Shown in pieces: positions 43,071-51,202 of a DNA stretch of 64,000 nucleotides. The notes below the pieces were generated by a model, which was not told the origin of the DNA, did not search any database, and was given only the letters and a program-made list of their open reading frames with translations. Position 1 is the stretch's first letter. Each line of letters opens with the position of its first letter. The position numbers and the translations under genes are program-made. The DNA comes from Stappia taiwanensis (GTDB lineage Bacteria; Pseudomonadota; Alphaproteobacteria; Rhizobiales; Stappiaceae), in the NCBI RefSeq assembly GCF_014635285.1, contig NZ_BMCR01000009.1, positions 106,256 through 170,255 on the forward strand, in the 5' to 3' direction.

Positions 43071-44108
43071 TCACTTGCCGGTGAGTTTCTTCTTCAGATC
43101 GAGCCCGACCCCCTTGTTGACGAATTCCAGCGTGTAGGTCGAGGTAATGTCGAGCCCCTCCTCGATGACCCCGGCCCGCACCATCTTGGCGTAGAAATCG
43201 GCATTACGGCCATCGGTCATGGCGCCGATGCCAAGCGTCAGGCTGTCGCCGGAATCGACGATCCCGTATTCCTTCATCCGCTCGACGGAAAAGGCGATCT
43301 GCTCCGCCGTCATCTCCGGGTTGGCTTCCTGGATCAGCTTGTTGGCGGCGGAGTTGTCACCGTAAAGGTAAGTGTACCAGCCAAGCGCCGAGCCATCGAC
43401 GAAGCATTGCACCACGTCCTTCCGGGTCTCCACGGTCGAGGCCATGGTCTCGATGGTCGTGGCATAGGTGCTGAAGCCTTGGTCGGCGATCAGAAAGACA
43501 TCCGGCATGAACCCGCCCGCCTGCTGGATGGCATAGGGCTCCGCCGTCGCATAGCCCTGCTGGCCGGCGGTCGGATCGGCGAGGAAGGGCGCCGGATTGA
43601 ACGTGTAGGGCCGGCGCTGCTCCACGGTGAAGCCGAACTCGGAGATCATCCACTGGTAGTAGGAGGCAAAGCCATTGTCGCCGATCAACAGCGGCGCCTT
43701 GCCGACCAGCGCCTCCCAGCTCGGATATTTGCCCGGATGGGTGAGGATCACCTGCGGTTCCTTCTGGAACAGCGCGCTGACCACCACCACCGGGATGTCC
43801 TCGCGCTTGGCGTAGAACACCTGCAGCATGTTGCCGCCCATATGGAAATCCAGCTTGCCGGCCAAGAGCAGCGCCCGATTGTTGACCTGCGGTCCGCCGG
43901 GAACGATCGTGACATCGAGACCGCAGGCCGCATAGGTGCCGTCCGCCACCGCCTGATAGAACCCGCCATGCTCGGCCTGGGCGAGCCAGTTGGTGCCGAA
44001 ACTGACCTTCTCCAGCGCCTGGGCGCCGCTCGTCCCGCCAAGACCGGCCAAGGCGGCGAACACCGCCGCAACGGTCGCCTTTCGCCCGATTTCCAACATC
44101 CTGTGCAT
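43071..44108 (-). CDS. NMT1/SsuA-family ABC substrate-binding protein
   Basis: 345 residues. Signal peptide MHRMLEIGRKATVAAVFAALA with cleavage near GAQALE. The mature protein begins KVSFGTNWLAQAEHGGFYQAVADGTYAACGLDV, the opening of NMT1/THI5-like periplasmic proteins that bind pyrimidine precursors, nitrate, sulfonates and similar ligands. HMGGNMLQVFYAKREDIPVVVV is the usual second landmark. GGAGG lies about 10 nt upstream of ATG 44108. First gene of the operon running to 38608. Ligand probably an N-heterocycle. Confidence 0.9.
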   Translation of the reverse strand: MHRMLEIGRKATVAAVFAALAGLGGTSGAQALEKVSFGTNWLAQAEHGGFYQAVADGTYAACGLDVTIVPGGPQVNNRALLLAGKLDFHMGGNMLQVFYAKREDIPVVVVSALFQKEPQVILTHPGKYPSWEALVGKAPLLIGDNGFASYYQWMISEFGFTVEQRRPYTFNPAPFLADPTAGQQGYATAEPYAIQQAGGFMPDVFLIADQGFSTYATTIETMASTVETRKDVVQCFVDGSALGWYTYLYGDNSAANKLIQEANPEMTAEQIAFSVERMKEYGIVDSGDSLTLGIGAMTDGRNADFYAKMVRAGVIEEGLDITSTYTLEFVNKGVGLDLKKKLTGK

Positions 44109-44495
44109 GTCGCTGTCCGCCTCCGATTATCCCCGTGCCGCCCGTGATCGTCCTCACGTCGCAGTCTCTTGCCGCTCCCGCGCGCCAATAGGCACGACGG
44201 GTCCGTAAGGGAGCCCCCGGCACTTGTTTCACTTTCCGGTATCAGCAAGTCACGTGCCAGTCGCGCGGAAGATCCCATGCCTTCCACGCGCGCCCAAGAG
44301 CCTGACCAGACCGTGTATTTTTCCTCCCCCTCGCGCTTTCCTCAAAGGAACCCTACCCCAGCTTTGTCGCACAAAAAAGCGGCAACCACGGCACAAGACG
44401 CAGTCAGCGCTTTCCCTCCCCGCCAGGTCTTGCGGACGATGGCGTTTCCCGCTGGAATGGTGCCCTTTGAAAGACCTTCCGCAAATGGAGCTGCC
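44109..44495. promoter_or_regulatory. Divergent control region of the heterocycle block
   Basis: 387 bp between the importer operon and the RidA gene. An AT-rich patch near 44308-44330 and a CTTTGT/ACAAA pair flanking CGC near 44363-44377 are visible. The TPP-riboswitch core sequences and the purine-riboswitch layout were looked for by eye and not seen. No regulator gene adjoins. Confidence 0.35.
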
Positions 44496-44879
44496 ATGAC
44501 CAAGGCCTTGACGCCCACCAGCATCCGCGCGCCCTTCGCCTGCTACAGCCACGGCATCGAGGTCCCATCCGGAGCCCGGCTCGTGCTGTGCTCCGGACAG
44601 CTCGGCATCGCCGCCGACGATCATGTTCCCGCCGATGTGGAAGGTCAGACCCGCCTGTGTTTTGAAAACATCGGCGCGATCCTCAAGGAGGCGGGCCTGG
44701 GCTATGACAACATCGTGCGCATCAATGCCTTCGTCACCGGGCGCGAACACCTGCCCGGCTACATGAAGGTCCGTGATGGCTTCATCGGCGCGCCGCCGCC
44801 GGCCTCCACGCTGATGATCGTCTCCGGCTTCGCCCGGCCGGAATTCCTGGTCGAGGTCGAGGTCATCGCCGCCGGATGA
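44496..44879 (+). CDS. RidA/YjgF-family protein
   Basis: 127 residues, standard length for the family. YSHGIEVPSGARLVLCSGQLGIAADD, QTRLCFENIGAILKEAGLGYDNIVRINAFV and the STLMIVSGFARPEFLVEVEVIA ending are typical; the Arg that contacts substrate carboxylate in RidA enzymes has a possible counterpart in the FARPEF segment. Such proteins hydrolyse reactive enamine/imine or aminoacrylate-like intermediates. GGAG precedes ATG 44496 by about 7 nt. The upstream in-frame extension is not credible. First gene of the plus-strand half of the heterocycle block. Confidence 0.92.
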   Translation: MTKALTPTSIRAPFACYSHGIEVPSGARLVLCSGQLGIAADDHVPADVEGQTRLCFENIGAILKEAGLGYDNIVRINAFVTGREHLPGYMKVRDGFIGAPPPASTLMIVSGFARPEFLVEVEVIAAG

Positions 44880-45086
44880 CCGACGTGCGACCGCGCACGC
44901 AGCCATTGCGGCGACGGCCGGGCCTCTGCTAGATTTTTCGCGGCGGATCAGCCGGAGGGCAGTTGCCGTTCCAGACCACCGCCGGACCCCACTTCGATTT
45001 CCCTGTGCGGAACTCGGGCGGCCAGGTTCCTCACCGAAGGCCGCTATCCAAGCCTGCAGGTCGACCCGACAACAGGAAGGATATCC

Positions 45087-46430
45087 ATGCGCCAATGGAT
45101 CAAGGACCCGCTCGCCATTCTTGCCCCGGAGGCTGAAGGCGGCGTCGTCATCGAGGACGGCCGCATCGCCGAATGTGTCGCCGCCGGGCAGCAGCCATCG
45201 CAGCCGGTCGACAGCACCTTCGATGCCTCCCGCCACGTGGTGATCCCGGGGTTGATCAACACCCATCACCACTTCTTCCAGACCCTGACCCGCGCCCATC
45301 CCGCCGCCATCAACAAGGAGCTGTTTCCCTGGCTGACCGCGCTCTACCCGATCTGGGCGCGCAACGTCACGCCGGAGACCTTCCGCATGGGCACGCGGCT
45401 CGCCCTGACAGAACTGATGATGTCCGGCTGCACCGCCGCCTCCGACCATCACTATCTGTTTCCCGCCGGCCTTGAGGACGCCATCGACATCCAGGTGGAG
45501 GAGGCCACCCGGCTCGGCATCCGCATGACCGTCACCCGCGGCTCGATGAACCTCAGCCAGAAGGACGGCGGTCTGCCGCCCGATACGGTGGTGCAGGACG
45601 AGGACACCATCCTCGCCGATTGCGAGCGGGTGCTGGCGCGCTACCATGACCGGTCCGAAGGCGCCCGCATCCAGGTGGCACTCGCCCCTTGCGCACCCTT
45701 CACCGTGACCAAGCGGCTGATGCGCGAGAGCGTCGCCCTGGCCGAGCGGTTCGACTGCCGCCTGCACACCCATCTCGGCGAGACCATCGACGAGGACGAC
45801 TACTGCCTGCACCACTTCCAGTGCCGTCCGGTCGATTATCTGGAGGAATGCGGCTGGCTCAACGACCGGGTCTGGCTCGCCCATGGCATTCATTTCAATG
45901 ATGACGAGGTGAAACGGCTGGGCCATGCCTGTGTCGGCGTCTGCCACTGCCCGACCTCCAATATGACGCTGGCGTCCGGCCAGTGCCGCACCAAGGAGCT
46001 GGAGGCGGCCGGCTGCCCCGTCGGCCTTGGCGTCGACGGCTCGGCCTCCAATGACAATTCCAACCTGATGGAGAGCCTGCGCCACGCCCTGATGCTGAAC
46101 CGGCTGACCTATGACGCGGCCAGCGTCACCCATCACGACACCTACCGCTGGGCGACGGAGGGCTCCGCCCGCTGCCTCGGACGGGAGGACATCGGCGCCA
46201 TCAAGCCCGGCCGGCAGGCGGATCTTGCGTTCTATACCCTGGACGAGCTGCGCTTTTCCGGCGCCGGCGATCCGCTCGCCGCCCTTGTCCTGTGCGGTGC
46301 GCACACCGCCGACCGGGTGATGATCGGCGGCGACTGGACGGTGAAGGACGGACGTCCGGTGTACATCGATATCGACCGGCTGCGGGCCGAGCATGGGGCG
46401 GCCGCGCGCCGGTTCCTGGAGAGCTTCTGA
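45087..46430 (+). CDS. 8-oxoguanine deaminase (amidohydrolase superfamily)
   Basis: 447 residues. The opening (WIKDPLAILAPEAEGGVVIEDGR), PGLINTHHHFFQTLTRAHPA with metal ligands His60/His62, FPWLTALYPIWA, SDHHYLFP, LAPCAPFTVT, HTHLGET near 233, WLAHGIHF near 268 and LGVDGSASNDNSN near 318 match the characterised 8-oxoguanine deaminases (Pseudomonas type, EC 3.5.4.32), which make uric acid from 8-oxoguanine. Atrazine-chlorohydrolase relatives are the next-best option. It sits 207 bp after ridA on the same strand. Confidence 0.9.
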   Translation: MRQWIKDPLAILAPEAEGGVVIEDGRIAECVAAGQQPSQPVDSTFDASRHVVIPGLINTHHHFFQTLTRAHPAAINKELFPWLTALYPIWARNVTPETFRMGTRLALTELMMSGCTAASDHHYLFPAGLEDAIDIQVEEATRLGIRMTVTRGSMNLSQKDGGLPPDTVVQDEDTILADCERVLARYHDRSEGARIQVALAPCAPFTVTKRLMRESVALAERFDCRLHTHLGETIDEDDYCLHHFQCRPVDYLEECGWLNDRVWLAHGIHFNDDEVKRLGHACVGVCHCPTSNMTLASGQCRTKELEAAGCPVGLGVDGSASNDNSNLMESLRHALMLNRLTYDAASVTHHDTYRWATEGSARCLGREDIGAIKPGRQADLAFYTLDELRFSGAGDPLAALVLCGAHTADRVMIGGDWTVKDGRPVYIDIDRLRAEHGAAARRFLESF

Positions 46431-46461
46431 CCGAGCCCGGCGCGTCCGGCCCTGCCGGATC

Positions 46462-47598
46462 TCAGGCCCTGTCGCTGCGCAGCGACGGGGCCAGCACCGA
46501 CACCATCAAGGCCATCATCGCCAGGAAGACGAACCCGGCGGAGAGCGACAGCCCCTCGGCAATGGCGCCAACCAGCGGCGGGCCGAGCAACAGGCTGCCG
46601 TAGCCAAGCGTGGACACACTGGCGAGGCCCGCCCCCGGCGAGATCACCGGATCGCTCGCCGCGCGGGAATAGACCAGCGGTGCCAAGGGCGCCATGCCGG
46701 CCCCGGTCAGGGCAAATCCGGCCCAGGCCACCACCACATTCGGCGCCAGCACCACCGTCAGGATGCCGCTCGCGGCCACGGCCCCGCCGACCCGGGCCAC
46801 ATTGCTCGGGCCGAACCGCACCACCAGCCGGTCCCCGGCAAAGCGGAAGGTCACCATGAAGATGGAAAAGAAGGTGAAGCCCAGCGCCGCATAGGCCTCA
46901 CCGGCCTTCAGCACATCGACCAGGAAGATCGCCCCCCAGTCGGCAATCGCCCCCTCGCCGATCATGGCGCAGAAACCGAGCATGCCGACGAGGATCAGGC
47001 TGCCGCGTGGAAGGGCGATCAACGGACTTTTCTGACCGCGCCCGGTGATGCCCTGCCAGGGGATCGCCGACAGCCACAGCGCCGGAATGGCGGTCAACAG
47101 CGCAAACAGCGAGAAATGGGTGGCCACGGAAAGGCCGTTGTGAATCGCCAGCGCGCCAACGCCCGCGCCACATCCGGCACCAACGCTCCACATGGCGTGG
47201 AACGACACCATGATCGACCGGCCCCGCGCGCGCTCGACCTCCGCGCCGAAGGCGTTCATCGCCACATCCATGCCGCCGTGACAGGCACCGAGGAAGAACA
47301 GCAGCGGTGCCAGATGCCAGGGCTCGGAGGCCAGCGCGACCATCGCCAGCGCCGGACCATGAGCAATCGCGACCAGCCGCGAGGTGCGCGCCGCGCCGAT
47401 CTCATCCGCCAGCCGGCCGGCGAGCGGAAACGACAGGATCGCCCCAAGCGCCATGCACAAGAGGTAAAGCCCCAGCTCGCCCTCTCCCAGATCGAGCGTC
47501 GCCCGGACACTCGGCACCCGCGAGGCCCAGGAGCCGAACAGGGCGCCATTGAAAAAGAAAAGCGCCGAAACGGCGACACGCGGTGTTCTGACAAGCAT
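46462..47598 (-). CDS. MFS transporter
   Basis: 378 residues, twelve hydrophobic segments. Opens FFFNGALFGSWASRVPSVRATLDLGEGELGLYLLCMALGA, a pattern of the YbjJ-like/sugar-porter-like MFS group; FPLAGRLADEIGAART is the loop 2-3 motif A variant. ATG 47598 chosen; upstream extension is long and GC-biased against coding. Located between two hydrolases of the heterocycle block but on the opposite strand, so it may carry the same or a related compound. Confidence 0.88.
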   Translation of the reverse strand: MLVRTPRVAVSALFFFNGALFGSWASRVPSVRATLDLGEGELGLYLLCMALGAILSFPLAGRLADEIGAARTSRLVAIAHGPALAMVALASEPWHLAPLLFFLGACHGGMDVAMNAFGAEVERARGRSIMVSFHAMWSVGAGCGAGVGALAIHNGLSVATHFSLFALLTAIPALWLSAIPWQGITGRGQKSPLIALPRGSLILVGMLGFCAMIGEGAIADWGAIFLVDVLKAGEAYAALGFTFFSIFMVTFRFAGDRLVVRFGPSNVARVGGAVAASGILTVVLAPNVVVAWAGFALTGAGMAPLAPLVYSRAASDPVISPGAGLASVSTLGYGSLLLGPPLVGAIAEGLSLSAGFVFLAMMALMVSVLAPSLRSDRA

Positions 47599-47822
47599 GC
47601 TGAAAAATCCGGATGAGCAAAGACGGGCAGGACAAATGCAGCGTCCCCCGAATACCCTGTCCGGCGCGGCGAGGAAATGCATCTGCCGCGAAAATTCAAA
47701 CGATTTAGTGTGCAAGAGCCGCTTCCCGGCGCTGCGCGTGATGCGGAATGCGCTATGGTTTGCGCCGGCCGGCGCGCACGCTCCGGCCACAGCATGCTCC
47801 GACCCGCAACAATGAGGCAGCC

Positions 47823-48626
47823 ATGTCCGATCTCCCCCGCAGGTTCTGGCACGAGATGACGGCATTCGATTTCGCCGAAGCCGACACCTCCGACTGGATC
47901 GCGATCCTCCCGGTCGCCGCCATCGAACAGCACGGCCCGCACCTGCCGGTCTTCACCGACACCTGCATCGCCGAAGGCCAGATTTCACGGGTGTTGGAGT
48001 TGCTGCCGGACGATCTGCCGGCCACCTTCCTGCCCGTTCAGGCGGTCGGCAAGTCGAACGAACATATTTCCTCGCCCGGCAGCCTGACGCTGTCCTGGGA
48101 CACCGCCACCCGCGCCTGGACCGAGATCGGCGAAAGCGTCTTTCGCGCCGGCATCCGCAAGATGGTGCTGATCACCTCCCACGGCGGCAATGTGCCGATC
48201 AGCGACATCGTCGCCCGGGAATTGCGGGTCAAGCATGACATGCTGGTCACCGCCACCGGCTGGTCCCGCTTCGGGCAGCCCGAGGGGCTGTTTCCGCCGA
48301 AGGAATTCACCTACGGCATCCACGGCGGCGACATCGAGACCTCATTGATGCTGTATCTGCGCCCCGACCTCGTCAAGATGGACAAGGCGCGCGACTTTGC
48401 CTCGACCCAGCTCGACTTCATCGAGGAGTTCAAGCATCTGCGCGGTCATGGGCCGGCTCAGTTCGGCTGGAAGGCGCAGGACCTCAACCCGGCGGGCGTC
48501 GTCGGCAATGCCGCCAATGCCAGCGCCGCGAAGGGACAGGCCTCGCTCGACCATGCCGCGCGCGGCTTCGTCGAGCTGCTGCAGGACATCCACGCCTTCG
48601 ATCTTGAGCGTCTCTGGCGTCCCTGA
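47823..48626 (+). CDS. Creatininase-family amidohydrolase
   Basis: 267 residues. Metal site VAAIEQHGPHLPVFTDTCIAEG (Glu, His and Asp ligands, residues about 32-45) and ITSHGGNVPISD near 120, with GIHGGDIETSLML near 160, follow the creatininase fold. Members hydrolyse creatinine, mycofactocin precursor, or formamidopyrimidine-type rings (for example FAPy deformylase ArfB relatives). The last is attractive near an 8-oxoguanine deaminase, since FAPy-guanine is a sister oxidation product, but that is inference. GAGG 6 nt upstream of ATG. Confidence 0.87.
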   Translation: MSDLPRRFWHEMTAFDFAEADTSDWIAILPVAAIEQHGPHLPVFTDTCIAEGQISRVLELLPDDLPATFLPVQAVGKSNEHISSPGSLTLSWDTATRAWTEIGESVFRAGIRKMVLITSHGGNVPISDIVARELRVKHDMLVTATGWSRFGQPEGLFPPKEFTYGIHGGDIETSLMLYLRPDLVKMDKARDFASTQLDFIEEFKHLRGHGPAQFGWKAQDLNPAGVVGNAANASAAKGQASLDHAARGFVELLQDIHAFDLERLWRP

Positions 48627-48646
48627 CGTTCGTCTTCCTGGAACGG

Positions 48647-48681
48647 CCGCCCCCACTCCCCCTCGAGCGCTGCGGGGGCGG
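48647..48681. terminator. Bidirectional terminator candidate
   Basis: Perfect eight-base arms CCGCCCCC (48647-48654) and GGGGGCGG (48674-48681) with a 19-nt loop, in the 64-bp gap between convergent genes. A TTTT follows a few bases later on the plus strand. Confidence 0.45.
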
Positions 48682-48690
48682 ATCGCGTTT

Positions 48691-49041
48691 TCACGCGCAC
48701 ACAGTCGCCCACTCTTCCCGGTTGAACCCGACCAGCCAGCGCCCGTCCGCATCCAGCACCGGCCGCTTGATCAAAGAGGGGTTCGCCACCAGCACGGCGA
48801 TTGCCGAGGCCGCATCGGTCACGCCGGCGCGTGTCTCTTCCGGCAGCTTGCGCCAAGTGGTACCGCGCCGGTTGACGAGCGCCTCCCAGCCCAACTCCTG
48901 CACGAAACGCGCAAGCAAATCAGCGTCCACACCGGCTTTCCGGTAGTCATGAAACACATGATCGACACCATTTTCTGCTAGGAATGCACGTGCCTTCTTC
49001 ATGGTATCGCAGTTGGAGATCCCGTAGATCGTGACAGTCAT
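48691..49041 (-). CDS. ArsC/Spx-family protein (YffB-like)
   Basis: 116 residues. MTVTIYGISNCDTMKKARAFL is the YffB-type opening with a single Cys (Cys11) in the position of the ArsC catalytic Cys; RRGTTWRKLP and PSLIKRPVL give the conserved basic residues of the family. Function is unclear in YffB-type members; arsenate reductase activity is not established. ATG 49041 is preceded by GAGAGAGA. Divergent from the cyclase gene with 86 bp between. Confidence 0.88.
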   Translation of the reverse strand: MTVTIYGISNCDTMKKARAFLAENGVDHVFHDYRKAGVDADLLARFVQELGWEALVNRRGTTWRKLPEETRAGVTDAASAIAVLVANPSLIKRPVLDADGRWLVGFNREEWATVCA

Positions 49042-49127
49042 CGTCTCTCTCTGAATGTCGGAACGTTTGTGGCATTTGACCGTGCCCCACCGCTTGCGCA
49101 CATCATAGGGACGACAACACAAGGCGA

Positions 49128-50849
49128 ATGGCAATGGTCGAAACGCGTGGAACCACAGGTACGGCAAGCTCCGCCGCGTTTCGGCAGCGCCTGCGTCTGG
49201 CAAGCGGCCTGACCCTCCTGACCTTCGCCTTCACCCATTTCCTCAATCACATGCTCGGGCTCTGGTCGCTTGAGGCGATGGAGGCCGGGCGCGAGCTGTT
49301 CCTGACCGTCTGGCGCAACCCACTGGGCGAGATCCTGCTCCTGACCGCCATTCTCACCCATGTCGCCCTTGCCCTGTGGAAGACCGCGCGGCGGCGCACC
49401 TGGCGCATGCCGGTCTGGCAATGGATCCAGTTGCTGCTCGGTCTCGCCATTCCCTATCTGCTGATTCCGCATGTGATCGGCACCGCCGGGCTCGCCGCCC
49501 GCTTCGGCTACGCCGACAGCTACCGCAATGTGCTGACGATCCTCTGGCCCGGTTTGCTCATCAACCAGACCACCTTGATGCTGCTGGTCTGGACCCATGG
49601 CATGATCGGTCTGCATTTCTGGCTCCGCCTCAGCAAGGTCTACCGGCGCTGGTTCCCTTGGCTCTTGGCCGTGGCGGTGCTGGTGCCGGTGCTCGCCTCC
49701 CTCGGCTGGATTGGCGCGGCCCGGCGGCTGGCCCTTGTGGACCAGGTCCCCTTCCCCCTCACCGGGGAGATGATCACCTGGTCCGATCCGCTGATCCTCT
49801 TTCTGCAACGGGGATTTTTCGGTCTGCTGGCCTTGGTCGTGGCCGCCATTCTGGTGCGGACCATCCGTCGCCGCTTCGCCGAGACCATCACCATCACATA
49901 CCCGGGCGGTCGGACCCTCAGGGTCGTTCCGGGGCCGACACTCCTGGAAGTCAGCCGCATGAACGGCATCGCCCATGCCGATGTCTGCGGCGGACGGGCG
50001 CGCTGCTCCACCTGCCGCACCCGTATTCTGGCCGGCGGTGACAGCCTGCCGCCGCCCTCCACCCAGGAAGCGCAGGTGCTGGCGCGGATCGGCGCCGATG
50101 ACACCGTGCGGCTCGCCTGCCAGATTCGGCCCACCGCACCGCTCAAGGTGCAGCCGCTGGTGCCCGCGCGCGGCGCGCCCCGACGCGCCGTCACCTCCGG
50201 CGATGCCTACCACTGGGGCGTTGAGCAGCCAGCCGCGATCCTCTTCGTCGATCTGCGCAATTTCACCGGCATGACCGAAAGCCGCCTGTCCTATGACGTG
50301 GTGTTCCTGCTCAACCGCTACCTTGGCGAGACCGCCCGGGCCATCGAGGCCTGCGGCGGCTATGTGGACAAGTTCATCGGCGATGGGGTGATGGCGATCT
50401 TCGGCATGACCGACGGCATCCAGTCAGGGTGCCGTAATGCTCTCGCCGCCACCAATGCCATCGCCGAAAACCTGGAACATCTGAACGTGGAGCTGGCCAG
50501 CCAGCTCGACACGCCCTTGCAAATCGGCATGGGCCTTCATGCCGGGCAGGTGATCCTGGGCCGGATCGGCGCGGCCGATGGCGGCAACCAGGGGGCCGGC
50601 ACCCGCATCACCGCGCTCGGCGACGTGGTCAATATCGCCAGCCGGCTGGAAGCCGCCACCAAGGAGCTCGGCCAGACGCTGGTTGTCTCGCGGCAGGTCC
50701 TGCGAACCGCCGGATATACCTGCGACGCGGCCCAGGAAACGGAAATCGAGGTGCGCGGCCGCAGTCACCCGATGACCGTCTATGCCTTGACCCCGCCCAC
50801 GCCGCTGCGCGACGCTCTTGCCAGCCCGACGGAACATGCGGCGGAATGA
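49128..50849 (+). CDS. Membrane ferredoxin-adenylate cyclase fusion (CyaC-like)
   Basis: 573 residues. Part 1, about 20-250: six hydrophobic helices with several conserved-looking His (FTHFLNHML, LTHVALALWK, LIPHVIG, WTHGMIGLHFW), like the diheme-b anchor of succinate:quinone reductases. Part 2, about 255-350: a [2Fe-2S] ferredoxin domain with Cys spacing C-x5-C-x2-C (CGGRARCSTC) and a distal LACQI. Part 3, about 365-555: class III nucleotide cyclase (AAILFVDLRNFTGMTE with metal Asp, KFIGDGVMAIFG, GDVVNIASRLE). CyaC of Sinorhizobium meliloti, a quinone/redox-regulated adenylate cyclase, is the obvious relative. ATG at 49134 is an alternative with better spacing to AAGG. Confidence 0.88.
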   Translation: MAMVETRGTTGTASSAAFRQRLRLASGLTLLTFAFTHFLNHMLGLWSLEAMEAGRELFLTVWRNPLGEILLLTAILTHVALALWKTARRRTWRMPVWQWIQLLLGLAIPYLLIPHVIGTAGLAARFGYADSYRNVLTILWPGLLINQTTLMLLVWTHGMIGLHFWLRLSKVYRRWFPWLLAVAVLVPVLASLGWIGAARRLALVDQVPFPLTGEMITWSDPLILFLQRGFFGLLALVVAAILVRTIRRRFAETITITYPGGRTLRVVPGPTLLEVSRMNGIAHADVCGGRARCSTCRTRILAGGDSLPPPSTQEAQVLARIGADDTVRLACQIRPTAPLKVQPLVPARGAPRRAVTSGDAYHWGVEQPAAILFVDLRNFTGMTESRLSYDVVFLLNRYLGETARAIEACGGYVDKFIGDGVMAIFGMTDGIQSGCRNALAATNAIAENLEHLNVELASQLDTPLQIGMGLHAGQVILGRIGAADGGNQGAGTRITALGDVVNIASRLEAATKELGQTLVVSRQVLRTAGYTCDAAQETEIEVRGRSHPMTVYALTPPTPLRDALASPTEHAAE

Positions 50850-51117
50850 ATGAAACCTCGCAGTGGCAGCCAAGCTTGGACCGCCCCCATGAAATGAGCT
50901 GCATATGGCGCAGGGTCGGCGATGGGCCGCCAGGAAGGACGCGAAAACGGGCTTTCTGCCCGGTTGTGCCGGGTGACGTAGCAGACCGAACTGGCGCAAC
51001 TCGCCGCCGATCAACCATTTCTGGAAAATATGATTCGCGCCTCTCTCGCAAATAGACGAAAGCACGCTGGACGCGTGGTTTCAGGCTTGATTAGATGCGA
51101 GAAGACGGATTGCAAAA
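50850..51117 (+). promoter_or_regulatory. Leader/promoter region of the oligopeptide-type importer
   Basis: 268 bp without a convincing gene. Around 50955-50975 two mutually exclusive 5-bp hairpins can form (CGGGC/GCCCG and CCCGG/CCGGG share bases), possibly the terminator of the cyclase gene. Towards 51030-51117 base composition becomes AT-richer, a likely promoter zone. Confidence 0.35.
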
Positions 51118-51195
51118 ATGGTTAACACCACTCAGGACCGACTGGCGAAAGATCAGCACGACGCAATCCGCATGAAAAAACAAAAGAAAAAATGA
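51118..51195 (+). CDS. Possible 25-residue leader peptide, Lys-rich end
   Basis: ATG at 51118 to TGA at 51193-51195, 25 codons, ending MKKQKKK. The stop codon lies directly against the GAGGGG ribosome site of the binding-protein gene at 51203, so its translation could open or block that site. Five of the last six residues are Lys or the run is interrupted only by Gln, which would make ribosome progress sensitive to charged tRNA-Lys. Its own ribosome site is weak (GGAT). Too short to prove coding by composition. Confidence 0.35.
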   Translation: MVNTTQDRLAKDQHDAIRMKKQKKK

Positions 51196-51202
51196 GGGGA
51201 AC

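Noticed and set aside
38608..44108. ThiXYZ thiamine-precursor operon
   Set aside because: The transporter type fits, but no thi biosynthetic gene or TPP riboswitch is present, and the deaminase and oxidase point to catabolism; kept only as an alternative.
42102..44147. 681-residue plus-strand frame across the importer genes
   Set aside because: Antisense shadow of three well-supported ABC genes.
44109..44495. TPP or purine riboswitch ahead of the NMT1-importer or RidA genes
   Set aside because: The conserved TPP core and the purine-riboswitch layout are not visible on either strand.
44250..46394. 714-residue minus-strand frame
   Set aside because: Antisense of RidA and 8-oxoguanine deaminase, both with unmistakable motifs.
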